From Deltaproteobacteria bacterium (lineage in GTDB: Bacteria > Desulfobacterota > GWC2-55-46 > S146-70), in assembly GCA_015492395.1 (NCBI GenBank), contig WGFD01000211.1, positions 1 to 6,076 of the forward strand: DNA of 6,076 bases, read 5' to 3'. Positions 1 to 5,548 of the stretch are shown here, piece by piece (the first letter of the stretch is position 1; the number at the start of each line of letters is the position of its first letter). Under the pieces are notes generated by a model. That model was given only the letters and a program-made list of their open reading frames with translations. It had not been told where the DNA came from and did not search any database. The position numbers and the translations under genes were made by a program.

Positions 1-315
1 CCTGAACAGCTTCCCAAAGGCCCTCTCCATACATATGTAGTGCACCTTCTTTTCATTGAAACACTCGTACTTCATACCCTTGATGATAAGGGTATTTTCC
101 TTTATGGCGACCTCTATATCTTCCTTCCTGACACCAGGCACCTCGATCTCGACAACCATCTCGCTCTGCGTGGAGTATATATCCAAAGAAGGAACATGGT
201 TTACCCTGCCGGAACCGAGCTGCGAAAGCGATTCCTCCATCTCTTCCAGTATAAACTGGAAGCCACTAAGATCCTCTGGAGGGTTATTGATATATTTTTT
301 GGATATCTTGGCCAT
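1..315 (-). CDS. Hsp20/alpha-crystallin family small heat-shock protein (3' end cut by window edge)
   Basis: Members of this family are ATP-independent cytoplasmic holdases that bind unfolding proteins and form oligomers. The visible 105 residues begin MAKISKKYINN. They contain an N-terminal arm (about 1-42) and then the start of the alpha-crystallin domain: DIYSTQSEMVVEIEVPGV (45-62), the RKEDIEVAIKENTLIIKG strand pair (63-80), and an ERAFGKLFR segment (97-105) that matches the family's usual R-S/A-F-G-x-F-x-R strand. The rest of the domain and the C-terminal I-x-I tail lie outside the window; the family is usually about 140-160 residues. The ATG lies 6 bases after the galU stop with only a weak AGG six bases before it, so translation probably depends on reinitiation after galU. 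Two cysteines (about 84 and 95) lie in the beta-strand region, which is somewhat unusual. The family call is firm; the client and the regulation are unknown. Confidence 0.88.
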   Translation of the reverse strand, partial: MAKISKKYINNPPEDLSGFQFILEEMEESLSQLGSGRVNHVPSLDIYSTQSEMVVEIEVPGVRKEDIEVAIKENTLIIKGMKYECFNEKKVHYICMERAFGKLFR

Positions 316-321
316 TCAAAC

Positions 322-1215
322 CTATACAGTATCCAAGAGATTCCTCAGAAACCCTTTAAATCCCTCTCTTATATCGTCCCTCTTCAGCGCCAATGAGACA
401 TTCGCCATCAGAAACCCAAGTTTGTCCCCCGCATCATACCTGTCACCCTCAAACTCACAGGCGTATACCTCTTCGTTTGCCGACAGTTCTTTGATAGCGT
501 CCGTCAACTGTACCTCCCCGCCTGCACCGGGCCGTGTCGTTTCCAGGCATTCGAATACACCCGGAGTCAATATGTATCTCCCTATGATGGCCAGATTTGA
601 AGGAGGGTTGCTCCTGGGCTTTTCCACCATATCAAGGACCTTATACACACCATCATCAACCTCCTCCGCATCGATGATACCATAGGCGTGTGTCTGGTCT
701 TCGGGCACCTTCTGTATAGCAAGCACAGACCCATCATAGCGGTTGTACGTATCCATCATCTGTCCTATGGCAGGCACCTCGGAATCTATTATATCGTCGC
801 TCAACAGCACTGCGAACGGCTCGTCACCTATCAGATTCTTGGTGCACAGGATGGCATCCCCAAGCCCTTTGGGCTCTTTTTGCCTCGTATAAGTCACATG
901 AATCAGATTCGAAATATCCCTTATCATCTTCAAAACATCTTCCTTGCCCTTCTGTTTAAGGAAGTACTCCAGTTCGAACGAGGTATCGAAGTGATCTTCA
1001 ATGGCTGTCTTTCCCATCCCTGTAACTATTATAATTTCCCCTATGCCGGCCTCTTTTGCCTCTTCGATTGCATACTGGATCAGAGGCTTATCGACTATCG
1101 GCAGCATCTCCTTTGGTGTCGCTTTCGTGGCCGGAAGAAACCTGGTACCAAAGCCTGCCGCTGGGAAGATCGCCTTCCTGATATCTCCTGAGAAACTGCT
1201 TACATGATCGGCCAT
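322..1215 (-). CDS. galU: UTP--glucose-1-phosphate uridylyltransferase (UDP-glucose pyrophosphorylase)
   Basis: GalU is a cytoplasmic enzyme that makes UDP-glucose and pyrophosphate from UTP and glucose-1-phosphate, feeding envelope polysaccharide and glycosylation pathways. The 297 residues match bacterial GalU in length and order. They show the nucleotide-binding loop FPAAGFGTRFLPATK (17-31) followed by TPKEMLP (33-39), KEPKGLGDAI (113-122), the metal-site LLSDD (137-141), MVEKP (196-200), SNLAIIGRYIL (206-216), GEVQLTDAI (233-241) and DRYDAGDKLG (258-267). The APSNLAI-like and E-x-QLTDAI-like blocks separate it from RmlA-type thymidylyltransferases. The start ATG is the only reasonable one, because the glycine-rich loop follows within 20 residues, although no clear Shine-Dalgarno precedes it. 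A near-consensus promoter lies about 60-85 bases upstream (1272-1300), so galU appears to head its own transcript with hsp20 behind it. No missing catalytic residue was seen. Confidence 0.97.
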   Translation of the reverse strand: MADHVSSFSGDIRKAIFPAAGFGTRFLPATKATPKEMLPIVDKPLIQYAIEEAKEAGIGEIIIVTGMGKTAIEDHFDTSFELEYFLKQKGKEDVLKMIRDISNLIHVTYTRQKEPKGLGDAILCTKNLIGDEPFAVLLSDDIIDSEVPAIGQMMDTYNRYDGSVLAIQKVPEDQTHAYGIIDAEEVDDGVYKVLDMVEKPRSNPPSNLAIIGRYILTPGVFECLETTRPGAGGEVQLTDAIKELSANEEVYACEFEGDRYDAGDKLGFLMANVSLALKRDDIREGFKGFLRNLLDTV

Positions 1216-1222
1216 AATGAAA

Positions 1223-1268
1223 TATACTTTAGATAGTTTTCAAGGAATCAACAGATGTTATACTTTAG
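1223..1268. repeat. 10-bp direct repeat flanking the galU leader (possible operator pair)
   Basis: The decamer tatactttag occurs at 1223-1232 and again at 1259-1268, 36 bases apart start to start. On the transcribed strand it reads CTAAAGTATA. The upstream copy overlaps the predicted transcription start (about 1265) and the downstream copy ends seven bases before the galU ATG. The bases after the decamer are also similar (atag versus tagac). Two identical sites placed around the start of a strong promoter could bind a repressor, or the copies could act in the RNA. No known regulator is recognised. Chance in an A+T-rich stretch is possible. Confidence 0.4.
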
Positions 1269-1271
1269 TAG

Positions 1272-1300
1272 ACTATACATTAACGGATATACGATGTCAA
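1272..1300 (-). promoter_or_regulatory. Sigma-70-type promoter of galU-hsp20
   Basis: Read on the minus strand, a perfect -35 box TTGACA (1300-1295) is followed by a 17-base spacer and a -10 box TATAGT (1277-1272, five of six consensus bases). The expected start of transcription is near 1265, giving a leader of about 50 bases before the galU ATG. The surrounding 80 bases are clearly more A+T-rich than the flanking genes. This is the best promoter match in the window. The call is from sequence match only. Confidence 0.8.
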
Positions 1301-1316
1301 TAAGAGAGGGGGACAG

Positions 1317-1337
1317 GGAAAGTGCCGTCTCACTTCC
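1317..1337 (-). terminator. Hairpin between the membrane-protein gene and galU (weak terminator or REP-like remnant)
   Basis: On the plus strand, ggaaagtg (1317-1324) pairs with cacttcc (1331-1337) across a six-base loop, with one bulged A. It follows the stop of the 69-residue membrane protein by about 40 bases and precedes the galU promoter, which is where a terminator is expected. On the transcribed strand it is followed by a pyrimidine-rich run (CCCTGTCCCCCTCTCTTATT) rather than a clean T tract, so intrinsic termination would be weak. The outer bases also resemble dispersed GGGGACAGG...GTGCC palindromes found in many environmental genomes. Confidence 0.3.
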
Positions 1338-1375
1338 GTGTATAGCGGGTCGAGCGGGTTTCGAGTCGTAAAGAT

Positions 1376-1585
1376 CTATCCGAATTTCTTGATCATCAAC
1401 AGCCCGAGGATGGCCAGTATGGGGCCATTCGCGAAATAAACGAGATATATGAGCGGGTACCTGCTCCCAAGAACGCCCTTAAGCCTATTCCTATCAACAA
1501 GTTTAGGCACCCAGAAGAGCACGGTAATAGCGGAACCGGTTACCACCAGGATGATGCCCAGCACAAACAGGAAGAGGTTACCCAA
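1376..1585 (-). CDS. Small two-helix membrane protein of unknown function
   Basis: I do not recognise this 69-residue protein. It has two hydrophobic segments, about residues 3-26 (from NLFLFVLGIILVVTG) and 43-65 (YPLIYLVYFANGPILAILGLL). They are joined by a basic loop (K28, R32, R34, K36, R42) that should lie in the cytoplasm, giving a helical hairpin with both ends outside, although the C-terminal KK weakens that orientation. Conserved-looking G and P residues (VPKLVDRNRLKGVLGSRYP) suggest a real family. The start is TTG: a full GGAGGTGA site (1599-1592) lies six bases before it, and a stop codon lies in frame just upstream, which excludes longer versions. An ATG overlapping that site opens only a seven-codon out-of-frame ORF ending at 1578. 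The gene follows cbiB by 144 bases and precedes the galU promoter. Its role is unknown. Confidence 0.75.
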   Translation of the reverse strand: MGNLFLFVLGIILVVTGSAITVLFWVPKLVDRNRLKGVLGSRYPLIYLVYFANGPILAILGLLMIKKFG

Positions 1586-1591
1586 AACCCT

Positions 1592-1599
1592 TCACCTCC
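1592..1599 (-). promoter_or_regulatory. Strong ribosome binding site fixing a TTG start
   Basis: GGAGGTGA on the minus strand is an almost complete match to the anti-Shine-Dalgarno sequence and ends six bases before the TTG at 1585-1583. It is the strongest such site in the window. It supports translation of the small membrane protein even though its start codon is not ATG and no homologue is recognised. Confidence 0.75.
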
Positions 1600-1618
1600 A
1601 TAAAAACTAGTATGCCTG

Positions 1619-1641
1619 CCACTACCTGCAGACGGTGGTGG
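1619..1641. other. Imperfect hairpin upstream of the small membrane-protein gene
   Basis: ccactacc (1619-1626) and ggtggtgg (1634-1641) can pair across a seven-base loop with one T/G position. Beside it, gatcc (1642-1646) and ggatc (1650-1654) form a second short palindrome around atg. On the transcribed strand the pair follows cbiB by about 75 bases and a TTTTT run comes about 10 bases later. It could be a weak attenuator or terminator between cbiB and the small gene. The rest of the 144-base gap shows no recognised feature. Confidence 0.25.
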
Positions 1642-1729
1642 GATCCATGGGATCTTCAATACGATGAACCCGCAAGAAGGCCGGATCAGACCCCACAGCA
1701 AGCCGCGGGAACATATCCGCCGCGTACCT

Positions 1730-2701
1730 CTAATTGCCGATAAATAATACTACGAAAATAACCATCATTGCAAATAACGTTGTAATACGTACGAGCTTGA
1801 CCATCCTCCTGGCGGCCGGACCATCCGGAGAAGAGAGGCCACTGCCGATCACCCGCTTTTCGACACACCTGCCGGAGTAGTAACTGGCCCCCCCGAGTTG
1901 TACACCCAATGCACCTGAAGCCGCCGCCTCAGGGTAGCCCGCATTCGGACTCGGATGATTCCTGCCATCCCTTAACGCAACCGCTACGGCCCTCCTCCAG
2001 TTGAGATGAAAAAAGAGGGCTCCAAGTACCGTAAAGAAGACTGTAAGCCTGGATGGAATGAAGTTAGCCACATCGTCGGCCCTTGCCGAAAACCATCCAA
2101 AGTGTCTGTACCTTTCGCTCCTGTACCCGACCATGGAATCAAGCGTGTTCACGGCCTTATAAAGGAGGGCGAGTGGAGGCCCACCAAGCGCCAGGTAGAA
2201 GAGGGGTGCGATTATGCCGTCCGATGTATTCTCAGCGGCCGTCTCTATGGCCGCCCTGTACACCTCCTCTTCAGAGAGGCTGCCGGTATCGCGCCCAACG
2301 ATAAGGGAGAGTCTCCTCCTCGCCCCACGCAAGTCCCCATTCTCCAGTGCGTCTATTACCGAGTCCACCGCCGCCTGCAGAGACCTGGCGGCGATAGTGG
2401 TATAGGCAAGGTAGGTCGCCACGATAAAGTACGGAAGCCCGGAGGTCAGGCCCAATACAGTACGGCTGAGGACAAAGACCGTAGCGCATACTGTGATCCA
2501 GAGGACCACACCACCTATCCTCTCCCCCAAAGGTCCCGTGGCAACCCTCCTTATCCCGGACTCCAAAAAGGATATATAGCCGCCCATCCACCTTACAGGG
2601 TGCGGAAGCCACCATGGATCTCCGAGCATGCGGTCCAGCATGTAGGCAGCCGCTATGATCAAAGGCATCTCGTAGCCACTGCTCATTCCAGGGAAAGACA
2701 T
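1730..2701 (-). CDS. cbiB: Adenosylcobinamide-phosphate synthase (CbiB/CobD family)
   Basis: CbiB is an integral membrane protein that condenses adenosylcobyric acid with (R)-1-amino-2-propanol phosphate (or aminopropanol) to give adenosylcobinamide (phosphate), the acceptor for the nucleotide loop of B12. Numbered from this start (323 residues), the family signatures are LDRMLGDPWWLPHPVRWMG (22-40), AENTSDGIIAPLFYLALGG (156-174), the block KAVNTLDSMVGYRS (182-195) running on through YRHFGWFSARADDVANFIP (198-216), and DGRNHPSPNAGYPEAAASG (245-263) with GVQLGGASYYSGR (266-278). Several hydrophobic segments, including the last about 20 residues, fit a multi-pass protein of normal length. The ATG at 2701 was preferred over a GTG at 2716 because GGAAGG lies seven bases before it and nothing useful precedes the GTG. 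It starts 68 bases after hemW, probably in the same transcript. CobS, CobC and CobT nearby act in the same pathway. Confidence 0.96.
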   Translation of the reverse strand: MSFPGMSSGYEMPLIIAAAYMLDRMLGDPWWLPHPVRWMGGYISFLESGIRRVATGPLGERIGGVVLWITVCATVFVLSRTVLGLTSGLPYFIVATYLAYTTIAARSLQAAVDSVIDALENGDLRGARRRLSLIVGRDTGSLSEEEVYRAAIETAAENTSDGIIAPLFYLALGGPPLALLYKAVNTLDSMVGYRSERYRHFGWFSARADDVANFIPSRLTVFFTVLGALFFHLNWRRAVAVALRDGRNHPSPNAGYPEAAASGALGVQLGGASYYSGRCVEKRVIGSGLSSPDGPAARRMVKLVRITTLFAMMVIFVVLFIGN

Positions 2702-2705
2702 ACGA

Positions 2706-2714
2706 TCCCCTTCC
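2706..2714 (-). promoter_or_regulatory. Ribosome binding site deciding the cbiB start
   Basis: GGAAGGGGA on the minus strand places GGAAGG seven bases before the ATG at 2701-2699. The alternative in-frame GTG at 2716-2714 overlaps the site itself and has only ATTCATCAATATCG before it, so the shorter protein is the better reading. Confidence 0.6.
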
Positions 2715-2769
2715 ACCGATATTGATGAATCCGTAATGAGTCCGCTCCGCTCACTCTAAAGGCTGCGGA

Positions 2770-3966
2770 TCAGGCCGTAGCAAGCGGGGTAGAGACAGAC
2801 GGTCTGACTGAAGGCGGCTCCACGACGGAAAAGACCTCGTCCGCGAGGAGGAGTCCCTCAGGGGTAAGACTCAAAAACCCTCTTTCCTCACGGATCAAAC
2901 GTGACAGGTGAGATCCGGACCTGGGGAGGCAGTCCAATGGTGAAACACCGAATCTATCGATGAAGGAAACTATCTCGATCCCCTCCGCCTTCCTCAAGCC
3001 GAGAAAGATGGCCTCAAGGATGGCATTCTCCCGTGACAGCCTCTCCATCCCGATGGCACATTCTCCACCGTGCATGACTCCATCCATATACGCCTCGGGG
3101 TTCTTATTATTCCACCATCTTATCCCCCAGCCCGGGGAAGAGAGATAGGAGTGCGCACCGGCGCCTAGCCCCAGATAGTCTCTGCCGTACCAGTAACCCC
3201 GATTATGTCCCGACCCGAAGCCGGGAAGTGCTAAGTTGGATAGCTCGTAGTGTTCATACCCCGCTTCCCTGAGCCATGACGTTGAAGTAGCGAACATATC
3301 TATAACTACATCCTCGGAGGGGAGGGAATGCCTTATGGTGTCTAAATCATCGTGAAAGGGCGTCCCCTCCTCGATGGTAAGGGAGTAAAGAGAGATATGT
3401 TCCGGCCTAAGTTCTATCAGCCTCTTAACATCACTCCGCCAACTTTCAAGAGTCTGGCCCGGTGCGCCGAATATAAGATCAACGCCTATATTGTCAAAAC
3501 CGGCATCCCTGGCTGCGGAGAAGGCCCACGCACAATCCTTACCGCCATGCGCCCTTCCCAGCGCCTTCAAGACACGGTCGTCGAATGACTGGACCCCCAG
3601 ACTGAGCCTGTTGATGCCGGAAGACCTGAATCCTTCCAGTTCAGCCGCACCTATAGTGCCCGGGTTGGCCTCCAGTGTAACCTCCACATCTCTTGAATGG
3701 GCCACAATGGATCCGATAGATCCGACAAGCCTGCCGATCTCATATACGGAGAAGAGCGAAGGCGTACCACCGCCAATGTACAGTGTTTCAAGCTGCTTCT
3801 CCCTCAATGAGGGATGGGCCTCAAATCCGGCGTCAAGCTCCTTCAGAACGGCATCGACATAAAGACCTTCCGGCACAGTGGAGACCGTAACCGACGCGAA
3901 GTCGCAATAAGGGCACTTTTTGAGACAATATGGTATATGCACATAGATCCCAAGCCCCTTCTTCAT
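2770..3966 (-). CDS. hemW: HemW-type radical SAM haem chaperone (HemN-like, formerly 'oxygen-independent coproporphyrinogen III oxidase')
   Basis: HemW binds a [4Fe-4S] cluster, SAM and haem and is thought to deliver haem to membrane enzymes; it lacks coproporphyrinogen dehydrogenase activity. Numbered from this start (398 residues), the N-terminus runs MKKGLGIYVHIPYC directly into the CxxxCxxC cluster motif (C14, C18, C21) followed by DF. True HemN carries a fourth cysteine there, so this points to HemW. Further motifs are YIGGGTPS (63-70), TLEANPGTI (97-105), RLSLGVQSFDD (120-130), GVDLIFGAPGQT (161-172), and HNRGYWYGRDYLGLGAGAHSY (254-274) followed by RWWNNKNPEAYM. An in-frame ATG at 3993 would add nine residues, but it has no Shine-Dalgarno; AGGGA lies seven bases before the ATG at 3966, and family members start close to the first motif. 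The C-terminal PPSVRPSVSTPLATA tail is unusual. The gene lies between cobC and cbiB. Confidence 0.93.
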   Translation of the reverse strand: MKKGLGIYVHIPYCLKKCPYCDFASVTVSTVPEGLYVDAVLKELDAGFEAHPSLREKQLETLYIGGGTPSLFSVYEIGRLVGSIGSIVAHSRDVEVTLEANPGTIGAAELEGFRSSGINRLSLGVQSFDDRVLKALGRAHGGKDCAWAFSAARDAGFDNIGVDLIFGAPGQTLESWRSDVKRLIELRPEHISLYSLTIEEGTPFHDDLDTIRHSLPSEDVVIDMFATSTSWLREAGYEHYELSNLALPGFGSGHNRGYWYGRDYLGLGAGAHSYLSSPGWGIRWWNNKNPEAYMDGVMHGGECAIGMERLSRENAILEAIFLGLRKAEGIEIVSFIDRFGVSPLDCLPRSGSHLSRLIREERGFLSLTPEGLLLADEVFSVVEPPSVRPSVSTPLATA

Positions 3967-4021
3967 GGATATATCCCTGCTATCTGTTTTCATAGTTACG
4001 GCACAGTAATGTCAAGCGAAG

Positions 4022-4045
4022 TTCCCTGCAGCAGTCCGCAGGGAA
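4022..4045. other. Perfect 8-bp hairpin upstream of hemW
   Basis: ttccctgc (4022-4029) and gcagggaa (4038-4045) are exact inverse complements around an eight-base loop. On the transcribed strand no T-run follows, so it is not a standard intrinsic terminator. It lies about 55 bases before the hemW start and beside a second hairpin at 4051-4074. It may stabilise or separate parts of the transcript, or be a REP-like element. Confidence 0.45.
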
Positions 4046-4050
4046 TGCCT

Positions 4051-4074
4051 GCCTGTCAATCCTGGTGGACAGGC
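4051..4074. other. Perfect 7-bp hairpin between cobC and hemW
   Basis: gcctgtc (4051-4057) pairs exactly with gacaggc (4068-4074) around a ten-base loop. With the neighbouring hairpin it forms a tandem pair of stem-loops in the 167-base gap between cobC and hemW. Its stem covers the stop codon of the possible 29-codon ORF at 4056-4145. The core CCTGTC/GACAGG is also seen beside the hairpin near galU (gacagg at 1312-1317), which may hint at a dispersed repeat family. No T tract follows. Confidence 0.4.
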
Positions 4075-4145
4075 GCCCGCGATGCATCTTCACAACTCAG
4101 AGAACCATGACGGCCCAGTAAAGAGTCCATCAACCTTGCATGCAA
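4056..4145 (-). CDS. Possible 29-residue ORF downstream of cobC
   Basis: This is a low-confidence small ORF. A GGAGGAA site (4158-4152) lies just after the cobC stop codon and six bases before a TTG at 4145-4143, from which 29 codons run to TGA at 4058-4056. The predicted peptide begins LHARLMDSLLGRHGSLSC with TTG read as Met; it is polar, has one cysteine, and has no membrane segment or recognised domain. The site would otherwise have no gene to serve, which is the main argument for it. It could instead be the remnant of a lost cob gene or chance. Its end lies inside a hairpin, which argues against strong constraint. Confidence 0.25.
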   Translation of the reverse strand: MHARLMDSLLGRHGSLSCEDASRAPVHQD

Positions 4146-4160
4146 CCGTGCTTCCTCCAA

Positions 4161-4796
4161 TCAGTATATCTTCGTCATCCTCAGTTCCTGGTTGGGTCCG
4201 CCGTTAAGGAGCTTCACAACCTTAATCCCGTCATCGAAGTACTCGATCACATTGAGGCAACCATAGTCCTGCTCTATACGGAAGAAGTTCTCCAGAGGCA
4301 ATCCCATGGCATCACATAGTATGACTCTATTCACCCCGCCATGGGCCACGATACAGATATTCCCGCCGCCGTCCTCCTTTAAAATGCCATCCAGGGCAGG
4401 CATCACCCGCCCACTGAGATCGTGCAGGTTCTCACCGTCCTTCACCCGTACAGTAGCGAGGTCCTGGAAGCGGAAATCGGCCTCCTCAGGATACATAGCC
4501 GCCCCCTCCTCCCTCGTCAAACCCTCCCACCTGCCCAGATAGAGTTCTCTGAAGGCGGAACGGCTCCTTACCTCAACGTGCAATTTTCCTGAGATGATAT
4601 CGGCACCCTTTCTTGCCCTTATCAGGTCGCTGGAATAGACGGAAGCAATCTTCACACCGGAGAGGAACTCGGATAGGTTGATCATCTGTTGGATTCCGAG
4701 GTCGGTTATGTCTACATCGAAGTGTCCGTTATAACGGAGCTCGTGGTGATTCACCACCTGCCCGTGGCGAATAAGGTACAGCCTCGTTACATTCAT
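4161..4796 (-). CDS. cobC: Alpha-ribazole phosphatase (histidine phosphatase family)
   Basis: CobC removes the 5' phosphate from alpha-ribazole phosphate or from adenosylcobalamin phosphate in the last steps of nucleotide-loop assembly. The 211 residues show the phosphoglycerate-mutase-like fold signatures: LYLIRHGQ (6-13) with the phospho-accepting H11, YNGHFDVDITDLG (22-34), YSSDLIRA (54-61) with R60, FRELYLGRWEG (82-92) with E84 as probable acid, and CIVAHGGVNR (148-157) with H152. The fold alone does not fix the substrate. The CobC name rests on the four-base overlap with cobS and on the short length; a general phosphatase is the alternative. The ATG shares ATGA with the cobS stop, and GGAGG (4810-4806) lies nine bases before it, so translation is coupled but also has its own site. 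Confidence 0.85.
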   Translation of the reverse strand: MNVTRLYLIRHGQVVNHHELRYNGHFDVDITDLGIQQMINLSEFLSGVKIASVYSSDLIRARKGADIISGKLHVEVRSRSAFRELYLGRWEGLTREEGAAMYPEEADFRFQDLATVRVKDGENLHDLSGRVMPALDGILKEDGGGNICIVAHGGVNRVILCDAMGLPLENFFRIEQDYGCLNVIEYFDDGIKVVKLLNGGPNQELRMTKIY

Positions 4797-5548
4797 TGCT
4801 TGATCCCTCCAAAAAAGGCGATTGCCAGGATAAGAAAGAGCACCTCCGTGGCTTCGCTCTGGAAGCCCAACACATCCCCGGTAACGCCACCAAGGCGGCT
4901 CCTGAAAAATATCGTCCCCAGATAAGTGGTAAATAGGAGGATAGATATAATAACAGCCGCCTTGAACCCGATGAATACAAAGGATATCAGCAGGGTGATG
5001 ACGGTCGCAATCAGCAGATGAAGCCCGCCGGCGTTGTCCGTGAAGGCCTTTCCCAACCCCCCGCTCTCCCTGGCGTAATCGCCCCAGTATGCCATGGGAA
5101 CCATGGACCAGCGTCCCGCCACAGGCAACAGGAAGATCACCTCATACTTTACAGAACCTGCAAGGTTATTCAGCGCGGCATATTTAAGCAGCAGGTCGGT
5201 CGCAACCGCGACTACGCCGATCACCCCTATCCGGGGGTCTTTCATTATCTCTAAACGTTCCTCATTCGTAGCGCCGCCGGCCAGACCATCGACCGTATCG
5301 GCAAGGCCGTCCAGGTGGAAACCGCCGTTGGTCAATATTCCCGCGGAGACCACCAGTATACTCACGAGCTCCCATGGCAGCACCCGTGAAAGAACGAATG
5401 CAGTCAAGACGAGTATAAGTCCCTGGCATACACCAACGAGTGGGAAGTACACGCTGGAGCGGCCTATCTCTTCTGTCTCTTTGCTCCCGCTGCGTAAGGT
5501 TATGGGTATGATTGTCAGGAACTGAAAGGCAAGAAGGAACTCTCTCAT
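4793..5548 (-). CDS. cobS: Adenosylcobinamide-GDP ribazoletransferase (cobalamin synthase)
   Basis: CobS is a polytopic inner-membrane enzyme that joins adenosylcobinamide-GDP to alpha-ribazole (phosphate), giving adenosylcobalamin (phosphate). The 251 residues are a normal family length. The motifs appear in order: [13 protein letters not shown] (4-16), YFPLVGV (34-40), [18 protein letters not shown] (75-92) with the acidic metal-site residues, [15 protein letters not shown] (98-112), [14 protein letters not shown] (141-154) and [18 protein letters not shown] (219-236). Between them are hydrophobic stretches at about 35-57, 60-76, 107-127, 135-153, 176-213 and 235-248. The ATG at 5548 overlaps the cobT stop in ATGA, with GAGAGG just upstream, and the stop overlaps the cobC start in the same way. 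This arrangement favours coordinated synthesis of the lower-loop enzymes. Confidence 0.96.
   Translation of the reverse strand: MREFLLAFQFLTIIPITLRSGSKETEEIGRSSVYFPLVGVCQGLILVLTAFVLSRVLPWELVSILVVSAGILTNGGFHLDGLADTVDGLAGGATNEERLEIMKDPRIGVIGVVAVATDLLLKYAALNNLAGSVKYEVIFLLPVAGRWSMVPMAYWGDYARESGGLGKAFTDNAGGLHLLIATVITLLISFVFIGFKAAVIISILLFTTYLGTIFFRSRLGGVTGDVLGFQSEATEVLFLILAIAFFGGIKQ

Noticed and set aside
1642..1732. 30-codon ORF reading in frame after the cbiB stop (ATG near 1714)
   Set aside because: No proper ribosome binding site (GGCGG only two bases from the ATG), no recognised motif, and it ends within palindromic intergenic sequence. Probably chance.
2006..2725. Long plus-strand open frame (239 codons) opposite cbiB
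   Set aside because: It is the antisense shadow of cbiB, with low-complexity charged composition and no domain; cbiB motifs on the other strand are decisive. The same holds for the other plus-strand frames over galU, hemW, cobC and cobS.
2717..2769. Possible hairpin in the hemW-cbiB gap (gagtgagcggagcggactc)
   Set aside because: Only four base pairs can form before mismatches, and the repeated GAGCG is a short tandem by chance. No T-run follows.
3987..4015. TTGACA upstream of hemW as a promoter
   Set aside because: The -35 box is perfect (4015-4010), but no acceptable -10 box lies 16-18 bases downstream (ATGAAA or TGAAAA); TATGAA appears only at a 15-base spacing. Too weak to list as a feature.
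4136..4145. ttgcatgcaa palindrome
   Set aside because: A perfect 10-bp palindrome, but isolated, short, and overlapping the possible small ORF start; expected by chance at this scale.
3994..4160. Cobalamin riboswitch in the gap ahead of hemW and cbiB
   Set aside because: I looked for a B12-box-like core and the expected multi-stem layout. Only two simple hairpins are present and the gap is too short for a standard riboswitch plus expression platform.
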